Of a DNA stretch of 37,948 nt, positions 14,205 through 21,976 are shown one piece after another. Where the stretch lies: assembly GCA_019239955.1 (NCBI GenBank), contig JAFAZD010000151.1, positions 1 through 37,948 on the forward strand, given 5' to 3'. The DNA is from Armatimonadota bacterium (GTDB lineage: Bacteria > Armatimonadota > Armatimonadia > Armatimonadales > Capsulimonadaceae). The stretch's first letter is position 1; the number at the start of each line of letters is the position of its first letter. The translations under genes were made by a program, and so were the position numbers. Under the pieces are notes generated by a model. The model had not been told where the DNA came from. It saw only the letters and a program-made list of their open reading frames with translations, and did not search any database.

Positions 14205-14560
14205 GTCGCCTCCTTCAAGTGCCTCGCCCGTTCCCGGTGTGCCAAATGATACTTCCGGGAGTACTCCCTGCCGCGTGCCCGCTGGTGCTCCCGCCGGCAG
14301 CGGTCGCTACAGAAACGGGTGGCGGGCTGCGGAGGCACGAAGGATGCGCCGCAGGCGCGACACACACGCGCCTTCACACGCCGGGCATGATACGCCCGAT
14401 ATTCTCTCGCCAACGCCCTGACACACGCACGGCAGTAGGTGGAGAGGCCGTCGGCGTGGGCGCAGCATCGCCCGAACTCCGCGTGGGCACTGGTCGCCCC
14501 GCACCGGGGGCAGCGGCGCACGCCAGCCAGGGCCAGGCGTTCCGCTTCCGCGTGTGTCAT
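14201..14560 (-). CDS. Double zinc-finger, HNH-like DNA-binding protein
   Basis: 119 residues from ATG 14560, which overlaps the previous stop (ATGA); the frame extends further but the upstream part is a shadow. Two zinc modules are seen: CPRCGATSAHAEFGRCCAHA with STYCRACVRAL, of the kind found in phage HNH-type proteins, and CRACGASFVPPQ with TRFCSDRCRREHQRARGREY, a treble-clef-like finger. No clear HNH catalytic His/Asn pair is present, so it is more likely DNA- or RNA-binding than an active nuclease. Confidence 0.6.
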   Translation of the reverse strand: MTHAEAERLALAGVRRCPRCGATSAHAEFGRCCAHADGLSTYCRACVRALAREYRAYHARRVKARVCRACGASFVPPQPATRFCSDRCRREHQRARGREYSRKYHLAHRERARHLKEAT

Positions 14561-15216
14561 GTCAGCCCCAGCGCCTCCAACGCCGCTGTGAGCCGGCGGA
14601 ACTGCGCGTCGCTGCCGCCCGTGTCCGGGTGGCACCGCTTCTTGGCGAGGCGCGTGCCGGTTCGCAGCGCGTCCGGATCATCGCGCATCAACTCCGGCGG
14701 TAGGCCGCTCTGCTCGCTCAAAAAATCCCAAGCCTCCTGTGCGGTGCGGGTGCTCCCGACAGCCTCCCAGTCCGAGGGGGAGACCGCCGGCCCAAAGGGG
14801 TCTCGGTAGTCCGCCGGGTTGGGCGCGGCCAGGTAGCCAGCATACTGTTGCCGGCGCTTCGTCGCGCCGTGCCTATCCACCGCGCGCAGGGCCTCCAACG
14901 TCAGCGAGATCGCCCGGAGATTATGCTGCCAGCGCGCGTTGTCGTCGCAGGCGAACTCCAACTCCCCCGTCTGAGTGTAGACCAGGAGGATGACGCCCGG
15001 ATGCAGGGGCCGCGCCGACGCCAGCGGCCAGCCGTCGCGCCGGATGTCCTTGCGGGTGAGCATCATGGAGAGCATCACGTCTTTGGCGTCCAGGGCGTCC
15101 AGTTCCGCTTCCAGATCGGCGATGATGGTGCTGTAGTCGGCCTTGTACGCATAGCCCCGGCGCGTCGGCGCGTCCGCATAGGGCCACTTGTCCAGCGGAC
15201 GGAAACTAATGGTCAT
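14557..15216 (-). CDS. J-domain-like phage protein
   Basis: 219 residues from ATG 15216, which has GGGATG at seven bases and overlaps the previous gene. The C-terminal 55 residues (WDFLSEQSGLPPELMRDDPD to the end) contain AKKRCHPDTGGSDAQFRRL with the HPD tripeptide at residues 196-198 and surrounding helices, the hallmark of J domains that stimulate Hsp70 ATPases. The N-terminal half is helical and acidic, with a central KATKRRQ-like basic stretch after LRAVDRHG. It may recruit host DnaK to phage replication complexes, as in lambda and other phages, but the partner is not evident. Confidence 0.65.
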   Translation of the reverse strand: MTISFRPLDKWPYADAPTRRGYAYKADYSTIIADLEAELDALDAKDVMLSMMLTRKDIRRDGWPLASARPLHPGVILLVYTQTGELEFACDDNARWQHNLRAISLTLEALRAVDRHGATKRRQQYAGYLAAPNPADYRDPFGPAVSPSDWEAVGSTRTAQEAWDFLSEQSGLPPELMRDDPDALRTGTRLAKKRCHPDTGGSDAQFRRLTAALEALGLT

Positions 15217-15715
15217 GGGTATCATCCCATCCAAGGTAGTCACACGTCACCGCCCAGGCCCGCCGCCAGCCGTAGGCCACCACCACCCGGTAGCCGGAGG
15301 CCTCCAATGCGTCGTGCCACGCCGCCTGCGTCGCCCGCACGTCGGAGGCCACGCCGTCCGAGCACTTCATCTCGATGAACAGGCCGCTGTAGCCGCCGCG
15401 CGGCACGAACACGCCGATGTCCGGCAGGCCTGCGCGGACGCCCATCTTCCAGCGCATGACGCCGACCGCCTTCCCCGCCGCGTTCTCGTTCGCCAGGGCC
15501 GCGATCAGGGCCGTCTCTGGGCGGCGGCAGGCCCGCACCTGGTCAAAGTAGGCGATCTGCTCCGCCTGCTCGCGCCGCCGCCGCTTGGCCTGTTCGCGCG
15601 CGTCGGGGCACACCTCCAAGTCGAACGTGTCATCCGCCCCAGCGGTGGCGGGTGTCTCTTGGGCAGGCGACAGGCTCTTGCCGGACCCGCGCGGGTAGTT
15701 GACGGGCGTGGACAT
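15206..15715 (-). CDS. VRR-NUC domain nuclease
   Basis: 169 residues, ATG 15715 with GAGGAGC upstream. The C-terminal 90 residues carry the VRR-NUC signature: GVRAGLPDIGVFVPRGGYSG (Asp-99), then LFIEMK (Glu-115 and Lys-117), a conserved Gln (Gln-130) and GYRVVVAYGWRRAWAVTCDY. These are the PD-(D/E)xK-like active-site residues. The N-terminal 60 residues are charged and likely flexible. In phages such nucleases are often encoded near SNF2-type helicases, and here one lies at 17532-19184. It may resolve branched DNA or act in recombination. Confidence 0.85.
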   Translation of the reverse strand: MSTPVNYPRGSGKSLSPAQETPATAGADDTFDLEVCPDAREQAKRRRREQAEQIAYFDQVRACRRPETALIAALANENAAGKAVGVMRWKMGVRAGLPDIGVFVPRGGYSGLFIEMKCSDGVASDVRATQAAWHDALEASGYRVVVAYGWRRAWAVTCDYLGWDDTHDH

Positions 15716-15960
15716 CAGGGTTGCTCCTCAAAGCCAACATCCCCGGTCAGGCCGTAACGGTAAAACGTCATGCCAACGCCGCATGTCGGGCAGGCGAACG
15801 TCACCGTCGTCTTGCCATTCGGCCTTTTCTCCGTCGCCACTATTACGTCATCGCCATTCTCTATCTCAAACTCACAGCTGCAGCGTGCGCACAGAAAACG
15901 AAAGCCGAACGGCCAAGACGAAGATGGCGGCGGCATAAATCCGGGCGTAATGATTTTCAT
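15715..15960 (-). CDS. Small zinc-ribbon protein
   Basis: 81 residues from ATG 15960, with GGGGGAG five bases upstream; the longer frame to 16173 is the overlap of the damaged gene before it. Two CxxC pairs (CARCSCEFEI and CPTCGVGMTF) flank a beta hairpin (DVIVATEKRPNGKTTVTFAC), the fold of a zinc ribbon. Its stop overlaps the VRR-NUC start. It may bind DNA or a partner protein; function unknown. Confidence 0.65.
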   Translation of the reverse strand: MKIITPGFMPPPSSSWPFGFRFLCARCSCEFEIENGDDVIVATEKRPNGKTTVTFACPTCGVGMTFYRYGLTGDVGFEEQP

Positions 15961-15979
15961 GGCCGCTCCCCCCGATGCC

Positions 15980-16208
15980 TCACAGCCGACGCGCCCGCTC
16001 CTGTGCCTCGCGGATTTTGAGATCGTCGCGGTAGGACATGAGGCGGCGTAGGTAGGTGCCATCCGCCCGCGACGGGACGCCGATGCCGCCGGTGGCGATG
16101 CATTCGGCCATGCGCCGGCAATGCGCGCAGGGGGGCGTTCCCTTCCGCCGGGTTCTCGCCGCAGATACGGCAACGCTGGTATCGCATGAGGGGCTGCTGG
16201 CCGGTCAT
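15980..16208 (-). pseudogene. Zinc-finger gene with a one-base frameshift at a C6 run
   Basis: From ATG 16208 the frame gives MTGQQPLMRYQRCRICGENP and then turns into unlikely sequence. Shifting by one base at the six-C run (16130-16135) continues as AEGNAPCAHCRRMAECIATG and ends DDLKIREAQERARRL at the TGA at 15980. The repaired 75-residue protein has a CxxC...CxxC zinc finger, and its stop sits 19 bases before the next start, as expected in this operon. A sequencing error, a real mutation or programmed slippage could explain it. Confidence 0.7.
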
Positions 16209-17299
16209 GGCGTCACCTGCCCGGCCCTAATGAGTTCCAACGCCTGCTCCCGGCTCCGCCCCGTGCGGGCGCAGAACTGCTCCAAGCGCGGGTCACTGTC
16301 GGGGTCATAGGCTGGTGGGCAGGGCATGGCCGCCGCCGGCACCGGATCCGGGGGCGCGAACGGCGCGGGCGCGTCCGGCTCATCTTCGATTTCCAGGAAA
16401 TCGAAGATGCTCATCTGTGCCCCGGCACTTCGCAGGCACTGGGCCGCGTTCCGCACAGCCTGCGCGTGGTAGCTCTCCTTCATCTCAAACCCCGCCGCCG
16501 ACCGGCCCTCCCGCAAGGCCACGACCGCCGAACTGCCGACGCCCATGAACGGATCCAAAACGACTTCGCCGGGGTTGCTGTAGAGGAGGACGCAGCGGCG
16601 GATGACTTCGAGCTGGAGCGGGCAGACGTGCTTCTCGTCGCCCTCCTCCCGCGCCCACTGCCAGCCTTCCAGCACATCGGTCTCCCGGATGTCACCCCAG
16701 ACGCCTCGTGCCCACTTGATCCACTCGTCCTTCGTCACCCAGCCGCCGGGGTTCTCCTGCCGATCATAGAGGGCGCGGACGGGCACGGCGTTGTCGCCGG
16801 GCTTCTGGAACACCATCACATAGTCATTGACGGCGGGCATCAGGTCCGTGCTGTCGCGCTTGCCGGTGGCGAACATCAGCGAGTGCAAGTTGAGGCGCTT
16901 CGCAATGACTTGCGGGTTCTTGGAAATGGCGACCTCGCCCGTCCAGTGGAAGCCGCCCGCGCTGAACATGTCCACCACCGCGCCCCGGAAGTCCCGCCGG
17001 CCCATGTATCCGTGTTGGACCTTATAGGTGAGCAGCTGCTGAATGTGAATGCAGGCGTTGCGGCCCGGCTTCATCACGCGCCGCAGCTGCTCAATGAAGA
17101 AGCGCAGGTGGAGGCCGAACTCGCTTTCCCGCATGTCCACCCCGTCCGCGTTGTTGCCGATGTCGGCCGTCTTGCCGGAATACATAAAAAGTGAACCAAA
17201 TGGTATGGATGAGATGCACAGGTCAACGCTCTCCGGGGCCAGGCGTTCGGCCATGCCGGGGATGCAATCCTGGCAAAATATGTCACAGGCCAGGTTCAT
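16205..17299 (-). CDS. DNA methyltransferase (beta-class N6-adenine or N4-cytosine type)
   Basis: 364 residues, ATG 17299 with AAGGAG upstream. The S-adenosylmethionine-binding motif DPFMGVGSSAVVAL (residues 249-262) lies near the C-terminus, with the upstream catalytic-loop motif at SIPFGS (31-36), the order of beta-class amino-methyltransferases. The usual motif IV is S/D/N-P-P-Y/F; here it is S-I-P-F. HVCPLQL (224-230) fits the conserved motif before the cofactor site. The C-terminal 60 residues form a Pro-rich linker plus a short helical domain. No restriction partner is nearby, so it is probably an orphan that protects phage DNA. Recognition sequence unknown. Confidence 0.85.
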   Translation of the reverse strand: MNLACDIFCQDCIPGMAERLAPESVDLCISSIPFGSLFMYSGKTADIGNNADGVDMRESEFGLHLRFFIEQLRRVMKPGRNACIHIQQLLTYKVQHGYMGRRDFRGAVVDMFSAGGFHWTGEVAISKNPQVIAKRLNLHSLMFATGKRDSTDLMPAVNDYVMVFQKPGDNAVPVRALYDRQENPGGWVTKDEWIKWARGVWGDIRETDVLEGWQWAREEGDEKHVCPLQLEVIRRCVLLYSNPGEVVLDPFMGVGSSAVVALREGRSAAGFEMKESYHAQAVRNAAQCLRSAGAQMSIFDFLEIEDEPDAPAPFAPPDPVPAAAMPCPPAYDPDSDPRLEQFCARTGRSREQALELIRAGQVTP

Positions 17300-17545
17300 C
17301 TACTTGGGCTCCTTTCGGGTGTATTGTTCCGGCGTGATCTCTTGCCCCGCCCATGCCAAAAACTTCTCCATCGTGACGGTAGGAAAGTGGCGTCCATTGG
17401 CAACGCTGGGGCTGTCGTACTGCACCCCAGAGATGCCAACATGAAGCACCTTGCGGTCGTTGAGAATCGGCCCATCATCCCAGCCTGAAATCCTCGGCCT
17501 TCTTGCACGAAAATACTTGCCCGGTTGAACATCATCTCGCGTCAC
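17300..17545 (-). CDS. Small conserved-looking early protein, unknown function
   Basis: 81 residues from GTG 17545, with GGAGG five to six bases upstream, overlapping the helicase stop by 14 bp. The sequence (VTRDDVQPGKYFRARRPRIS, then GWDDGPILNDRKVLHVGISG and TVTMEKFLAWAGQEITPEQY) has mixed alpha/beta character. A competing frame (17296-17535) gives Arg-rich unlikely protein, and the frame chosen has the better ribosome site. Position between helicase and methyltransferase suggests DNA metabolism. No family recognised. Confidence 0.6.
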   Translation of the reverse strand: MTRDDVQPGKYFRARRPRISGWDDGPILNDRKVLHVGISGVQYDSPSVANGRHFPTVTMEKFLAWAGQEITPEQYTRKEPK

Positions 17546-19184
17546 GAAACACCTCCAGGAAGCACTCCTCCTGCGCGGCGGCGTCCTGCTCAAAACTCGC
17601 CTTCTTTTGCAGGACGTTCTCCAGGATCATCCCTTCCAACTCGGCGACCACCGGCAGCCACACCCGCACCGTCTTGGTCTGCCCGTAACGGTACGCCCGT
17701 CTCACGGCCTGGTAGAACCGCTCATACGAGTCATCCCAGCCGGAGAAGATCATGCTGCTGCACTGCTGGAAGTTGAGGCCGTAGCCGAGCAGGGAGGCTT
17801 TGGAGATGAGGATGTCAGTCTGACCGTTGCGGAAGCGGGCGATGGCTTCCGACCGCGCCTCATCGGACATCTTGCCGTCCAGCACGTCGCAGACCACCGG
17901 GCGCGGGCCGTGTTCACCGGGGATGCGCCTCCGGGCGAGTTGTTCGGCGATCAGCCGGCTCTCTTCGTCAAAGACCGTCCAGACCAGCACCGAACGCCCG
18001 GCGCGCACCTCGTCGCAGACGATGCCGGCGACCGTTCCCGGCTTGCGGCTGGGGATGGGCATCTGGCCGTCCTTGTGCGTGTAGACGAAGCCCTTCGCCG
18101 CCTGGGAGAGTTTCAGCCGGTGCGTCACGCCCAGGGCGCGGTCGCCGAATAAGCCCGCCCCCGCCCGCGCGAACGTCTCCTGCGCGAAGGCGAGTTGTTC
18201 CGTCGTCGCCTCCACCGCGACCTCATGGAACTCCGGCGGCGGCACGTCGTCCGCCAGGTTGTCCCCGAACCCGAACCGGCGCGGGGAGCGGATGTAGAAC
18301 GACCAACTGGACATCCATTCGTAGAAGGCGCGGCGCGCGTGGGGCTTGACCGTCCAGCCCTTGCCGGAGGCCTTGTCCTCGTGCGTGAAGAACGTCCAGA
18401 TGACGTCGCTTCCCGTCCGCAGCTTCTCCAAGAAAGAGGCCTGGGAGGCGTACTCGATCACGTCGTTGGGCGCGGGCGTTGCCGTCAAGGAGAGTTTGTA
18501 GTCAATCCCCCGCGCGCTCTTGATGAGGTTCCACTTGACCACCCCGCCGCCGCTCTTGAGGATGCTGCTCTCGTCCGCCGCCAGCCCCGCCAGGAACCGG
18601 AACTCCGGGAACAGGCCGTCCTTCCGGTCCGCCAGCAGCGAGTAGCAGGCAATGGCGACGCCGACCTGCGGCACGGTTAGCCATGCCCGCAGGCCTTCGC
18701 GGCTGTCCAGGGGAAGCAGGGGCATAGCGGGGTAGAACTGCGCGGCCATCTCCCGCGTCTGCTCCCGCAGGTCGCGGGTGAGCGTCAGGATCAGCACCTT
18801 GCCGCCGCCGCCATTGGCGCGGTCTTGCGTGACGTGCCGCACCTGCCGCGCCCATTCCAGGAAGATGAGGCTCTTGCCCAGCCCGGTATCCGCGAACACG
18901 GCGAAGCGCTGGGCCTCCAACGCCCGCCGGACGATGTACGCCTGGTAGTCAAACAGGAAGTCGGAGAGGGGCAGCGGCTCTCGCTCGGCGGGTGGGACCG
19001 CGCCGCCCAGCCGCGCGGCGAAGCGGGCGTGGGTGGTCAGCGTGTAGGCGTCGGCCTCCCAGTCGTAGGTGACGTGCTTTTCCGGCAAGGCCTTCGCTTC
19101 CAGAAATCGCCGGTAAGCGTCCAGGCCAAAGTCCGTGAAGCGCAAGGAGGCAGTGTGTCCGGTGATGGCGAGCTCAGGGGTCAT
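17532..19184 (-). CDS. SNF2-type helicase (phage superfamily II ATPase)
   Basis: 550 residues from ATG 19184 with GAGGAG six bases upstream; the 13 codons before it are overlap with the previous gene. Walker A is ADTGLGKSLIF (about residues 98-108), the DEAD-like box is DESS (204-207), SLTATPAPND is motif III, and QAVRRAYRYGQTKTVRVWLP near the C-terminus is motif VI. The N-terminal 90 residues precede the first ATPase lobe. It translocates on double-stranded DNA and probably acts with the VRR-NUC nuclease and the RecT-like annealing protein in recombination-dependent replication. Confidence 0.9.
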   Translation of the reverse strand: MTPELAITGHTASLRFTDFGLDAYRRFLEAKALPEKHVTYDWEADAYTLTTHARFAARLGGAVPPAEREPLPLSDFLFDYQAYIVRRALEAQRFAVFADTGLGKSLIFLEWARQVRHVTQDRANGGGGKVLILTLTRDLREQTREMAAQFYPAMPLLPLDSREGLRAWLTVPQVGVAIACYSLLADRKDGLFPEFRFLAGLAADESSILKSGGGVVKWNLIKSARGIDYKLSLTATPAPNDVIEYASQASFLEKLRTGSDVIWTFFTHEDKASGKGWTVKPHARRAFYEWMSSWSFYIRSPRRFGFGDNLADDVPPPEFHEVAVEATTEQLAFAQETFARAGAGLFGDRALGVTHRLKLSQAAKGFVYTHKDGQMPIPSRKPGTVAGIVCDEVRAGRSVLVWTVFDEESRLIAEQLARRRIPGEHGPRPVVCDVLDGKMSDEARSEAIARFRNGQTDILISKASLLGYGLNFQQCSSMIFSGWDDSYERFYQAVRRAYRYGQTKTVRVWLPVVAELEGMILENVLQKKASFEQDAAAQEECFLEVFRDAR

Positions 19185-19194
19185 CCATGTCTCC

Positions 19195-19404
19195 TCAAAA
19201 CAGCGTCGGGTGCGTGTGGTCAATGATGACCAGCCCCGTCGCCTCCTCCGCTTGCAGGATGGTTATCTCGCCGTGAGCGAGCTTAAAAAAGATGTCCAGG
19301 CGTAGGGCGATGTCTTCTCGGTCAACGCCGTACTTGCGAGCGAAGGCGAAACACGCCGCCTGCTGCCGCTCAGTGAGGTCGTCAAAGCCTGTAGGTCGGT
19401 TCAT
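19195..19404 (-). CDS. Small helical early protein
   Basis: 69 residues from ATG 19404 with GGAGG eight bases upstream; the longer frame to 19476 overlaps the preceding gene. The whole protein is helical (FDDLTERQQAACFAFARKYG, then VDREDIALRLDIFFKLAHGE) and acidic; the C-terminus, DHTHPTLF, is histidine-rich. It overlaps nothing strongly, but is 10 bases from the helicase start. Unknown function, possibly a small adaptor for the helicase. Confidence 0.6.
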   Translation of the reverse strand: MNRPTGFDDLTERQQAACFAFARKYGVDREDIALRLDIFFKLAHGEITILQAEEATGLVIIDHTHPTLF

Positions 19405-19406
19405 CG

Positions 19407-19703
19407 CTAGGACCTCCGATGTCCCCGCCGCACCAGACGGCAGTGCAGCCCCCGCACCACACCCACCTTGCGCCAATGCCGCCCTGCCAGTGCCCGGAAC
19501 GGGGCCGGGGTCAGGTCCAGATGCCCGTGCCCCAGCCGGCCTCGGTCGGTGACGGTGACGCGGACGCGCCGCCCGCCCCGGCTGACCAGCAGCACGTCCC
19601 CCAGACGGTAGCCGTAGGGAGCGGCACAGGTGTAGGCGCGGGGGTTAAAGCGTTGGCCGGAGGCCGTGGGGCCGGGGCTGCTGGTGTAAAATGTAGCGAT
19701 CAT
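19407..19703 (-). CDS. RlpA-like double-psi beta-barrel protein
   Basis: 98 residues, ATG 19703. The sequence follows the RlpA double-psi barrel pattern: ASGQRFNPRAYTCAAPYGYR, then LGDVLLVSRGGRRVRVTVTD, then RGRLGHGHLDLTPAPFRALA. The conserved Asp of the VTDRG motif and the HLDLT motif match the active-site region of RlpA lytic transglycosylases. No signal peptide is present, so it is not exported by Sec. Such a domain in a phage early block, with no adjacent lysis genes, is unusual. It could act on cell wall if released, or use the barrel for another role. Confidence 0.7.
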   Translation of the reverse strand: MIATFYTSSPGPTASGQRFNPRAYTCAAPYGYRLGDVLLVSRGGRRVRVTVTDRGRLGHGHLDLTPAPFRALAGRHWRKVGVVRGLHCRLVRRGHRRS

Positions 19704-19729
19704 GAGATTGAAACCTTGATACCTGGCCG

Positions 19730-20278
19730 TTACAGCGACAAAGCACCCTTTCCCCTATTGCAGTCAAAGCAAAGTGTCCAAAGGTTGGCCTCATCATTAT
19801 TGCCGCCGTGCATCACGGGAGTTTTGTGATCTACTTCCAACTTGCTCCCGTCCGCCGCCGATGTCCCGCAGAGTTGGCAACGGTATCCGTCACGACGCAG
19901 AACCCTGAACCGAAGGCTGGGTGCAATCGGCTCTCTTTCAAAGGAATATCTATATTGGGGCGCAGGCACAGGAGGCATACCTAATGAATTAAGTCTCAGT
20001 AGAGAGATAGGATCAAGGCAGAATCTCGTTTTTTTCCCCATGAGATGTCTGATAAGAGACCGGGCGGCATTTAGGTGTCTACCTGCCTCCTCGTCACTAA
20101 TTGCCTCCCCGAATTCTGGGGGCCAAAAGGAAAGGATGGAGCCACGCGCGGTTACAGACACAAAACCAAACTGTGCCACAGGGCGGCTGAGCGATTGCTC
20201 GCGCTCCCGGCGCTGATGCTCAGCACGCACTGCTCGATCCCACGCCGCCCAGTCCCGCGTATCCACAACCCACATCAT
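19730..20278 (-). CDS. HNH endonuclease, low-GC insertion-like gene
   Basis: 182 residues. The C-terminal HNH domain is clear: CQLCGTSAADGSKLEVDHKT (Cys-134, Cys-137, Asp-150, His-151), then NNDEANLWTLCFDCNRGKGA (Cys-170, Cys-173 and the NLWTLC motif). The N-terminal 120 residues hold basic helices and strands, likely for DNA recognition. GC is lower than in the neighbours and intergenic gaps on both sides are short. It is probably a free-standing homing-type nuclease, carried as cargo in the early operon. Confidence 0.85.
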   Translation of the reverse strand: MMWVVDTRDWAAWDRAVRAEHQRREREQSLSRPVAQFGFVSVTARGSILSFWPPEFGEAISDEEAGRHLNAARSLIRHLMGKKTRFCLDPISLLRLNSLGMPPVPAPQYRYSFEREPIAPSLRFRVLRRDGYRCQLCGTSAADGSKLEVDHKTPVMHGGNNDEANLWTLCFDCNRGKGALSL

Positions 20279-20286
20279 GCACCCTC

Positions 20287-21252
20287 CTACGCCGTGAAGC
20301 CGCTCGGAACGGCGTCGGGGTTGCCGGCGGGCACGTCCAGCAGGGCCGGCTCCTGAGCCACCTGCGCTCCGTTGGCCGCCCCGTCGTCAAAGGGGTCGGG
20401 TTCGGCCTCGTCCATCACCGCATCCCGGAGCGCCACCAGCACCTTGCCCAGCGTCTCGGCATCGAGACCTCGGATGGTCTCCACTTGGAACCGCTCTCGC
20501 AGCCACGCCTTGTAACGGCCCGTGTCGTCGCCGAACATCTCCTGGCGGGCCGTGCCGATGTCCCGCGCCAGTCGCCGAAGTTCCTGATCGTCTTCGGCGA
20601 TGACCGGAGCCGGGGGAGTGGTATCCCCCTGCACAGAGGCCCGCGCTTGCTGCATGGAGTTGGGCGGCGCGGGGCCGGCGGGGAGACTCTCCATCTCCTC
20701 CGGCGTGTAGAGGCCGAGCAGCAGGTCGGGAAAGACGGCGCGGGCCAGTCCGGCGATGCAGCGCGCCCGGAGCATCTGCGCGGGGTACTGTTTCCAGGTG
20801 TCCCTGCCCGCCAGCCCCGCACGTTTCGCGTCCTCCATCGTGAAGGTCATCGGCGTGGGGGACGGGTCGCCGATGCGCTGGGTCTCATAAACCGCCCTCT
20901 GGTCGGTCGTCTCCACCAGCCGAAAAAATAGGCACAGGGGGGAAGCCTTGCACACGGCGGCCATCAGGTCGGCGGACAGCACCGCGCGACCCTGAATGAC
21001 GTGGATGCCACTCATGGCTGTTGCCGGGGGCAGCCCCAGCTCCATGCCACGCATGAGGATGACGAGCGCCTGGTCGGGACTCTTGACGGCGAACATCCCG
21101 CTGCGGGCGAACGCGCCGGCCATGTGCGACATGGCATCATAGAATTGGGGGTTAAAGACTGCCGGCACGGAATGCGCGGCGGCGGGCGCGCTGACAGGTA
21201 TCGTGAGTGCCTGCCCGCTGCCATTCTGAAATTTTGTCATCTCGTTCGCCAT
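20287..21252 (-). CDS. RecT-like single-strand annealing protein
   Basis: 321 residues, ATG 21252 with AAAGGA upstream. The segment [20 protein letters not shown] followed by [20 protein letters not shown] and the later [20 protein letters not shown] to [15 protein letters not shown] is characteristic of RecT/Redbeta-like annealing proteins. The C-terminal 100 residues are Pro/Asp-rich and vary in these proteins. It would pair complementary single strands during phage recombination; VRR-NUC and SNF2 helicase genes lie in the same operon. No dedicated exonuclease is seen next to it. Confidence 0.75.
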   Translation of the reverse strand: MANEMTKFQNGSGQALTIPVSAPAAAHSVPAVFNPQFYDAMSHMAGAFARSGMFAVKSPDQALVILMRGMELGLPPATAMSGIHVIQGRAVLSADLMAAVCKASPLCLFFRLVETTDQRAVYETQRIGDPSPTPMTFTMEDAKRAGLAGRDTWKQYPAQMLRARCIAGLARAVFPDLLLGLYTPEEMESLPAGPAPPNSMQQARASVQGDTTPPAPVIAEDDQELRRLARDIGTARQEMFGDDTGRYKAWLRERFQVETIRGLDAETLGKVLVALRDAVMDEAEPDPFDDGAANGAQVAQEPALLDVPAGNPDAVPSGFTA

Positions 21253-21351
21253 TGCGGTATCCTTTCAGTCAAGGTGGAAGCGCGTCTGCGACTCCTCATG
21301 GGTCATGGGTCAGTATCTTGGAGGAGGTCTCCGTCTCCATCCGCTCGTCCA

Positions 21352-21570
21352 TCAGTCCATCTCCTTGTGCGCGAAAATGAGGGCCGCGACCGACCCGGCG
21401 GCCAGCACCAGGGCTAGCGCGCCCGCCCAGAAGGCCGCCCCCGGCGCGGCGTCCTGCGCTAGTGACCAGAGCCAGACCACGGCGGATCCCAGGCCCGCCG
21501 CCAGCCCCAGAAAAATCAGGTGCCGCCAGATGCGTTGCGTTGTGTGCTGCGTGGTGAAGGATTTTTTCAT
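21352..21570 (-). CDS. Small two-helix membrane protein
   Basis: 72 residues, ATG 21570. Two hydrophobic stretches (HLIFLGLAAGLGSAVVWLWS and AAFWAGALALVLAAGSVAAL) are separated by a short polar loop, giving two transmembrane helices with a short C-terminal tail (IFAHKEMD). It lies in the early operon, not next to lysis genes. It might be an exclusion or host-takeover protein. No recognisable family. Confidence 0.65.
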   Translation of the reverse strand: MKKSFTTQHTTQRIWRHLIFLGLAAGLGSAVVWLWSLAQDAAPGAAFWAGALALVLAAGSVAALIFAHKEMD

Positions 21571-21577
21571 GCCTGCG

Positions 21578-21976
21578 TCACGGCCTCATAAGGTCTTCCA
21601 AGTCGGGGTTACTCACAATCTCGTCCACCTGCCGCCGCGCGAGGTCCAGGATGGCGGCGGGGGCGGCCAGGGACTCGAATTGGTGCAGCCGGGCCAGCCG
21701 CTCCCGCAGCAGGCGTCGCCGCGCCTCCGGCCCGCCGGCCACCGGAGCGCGCATCAGGCCGCGCAGCTCATCGAGTTTGGCCCGGTCCTCCGGCGCCGGG
21801 GCGTCCTCGCCGATGCGGGCCGCCACTTCCAGCAGTTCGCAGACCTGCGCGATGGCCCGCCCGATTCTCTCCCTCGCCTCCGGGTGCGGGCAGCCGTGCC
21901 GGAGGTGGCGGATTTTCGCGCCGTAGGGCACGAACGCGCCGCAGAGGGGGCACACGTCCGTCGAGTATTTCGTCAT
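21578..21976 (-). CDS. Zinc-finger helical early protein
   Basis: 132 residues. The N-terminus CPLCGAFVPYGAKIRHLRHG, followed by CPHPEARERIGRAIAQVCEL, has a Cys/His zinc module. The rest is a long charged helical region (RLLRERLARLHQFESLAAPA). The gene overlaps the next gene's start (21973), so translation is coupled. It may bind nucleic acid. Function unknown. Confidence 0.6.
   Translation of the reverse strand: MTKYSTDVCPLCGAFVPYGAKIRHLRHGCPHPEARERIGRAIAQVCELLEVAARIGEDAPAPEDRAKLDELRGLMRAPVAGGPEARRRLLRERLARLHQFESLAAPAAILDLARRQVDEIVSNPDLEDLMRP

Noticed and set aside
15957-16208. The single frame 15957-16208 as an intact gene
   Set aside because: After residue 26 it is Arg/His/Pro-rich; the shifted frame gives a complete zinc finger and natural operon spacing.
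17296-17535. Competing frame at 17296-17535
   Set aside because: Arg-rich unlikely sequence; the overlapping frame at 17300-17545 has a better ribosome site and composition.
21290-21351. An 18-codon ORF between the RecT-like and membrane protein genes
   Set aside because: Too short, no motif; ribosome signal only from the overlapping stop and start, so not supported.
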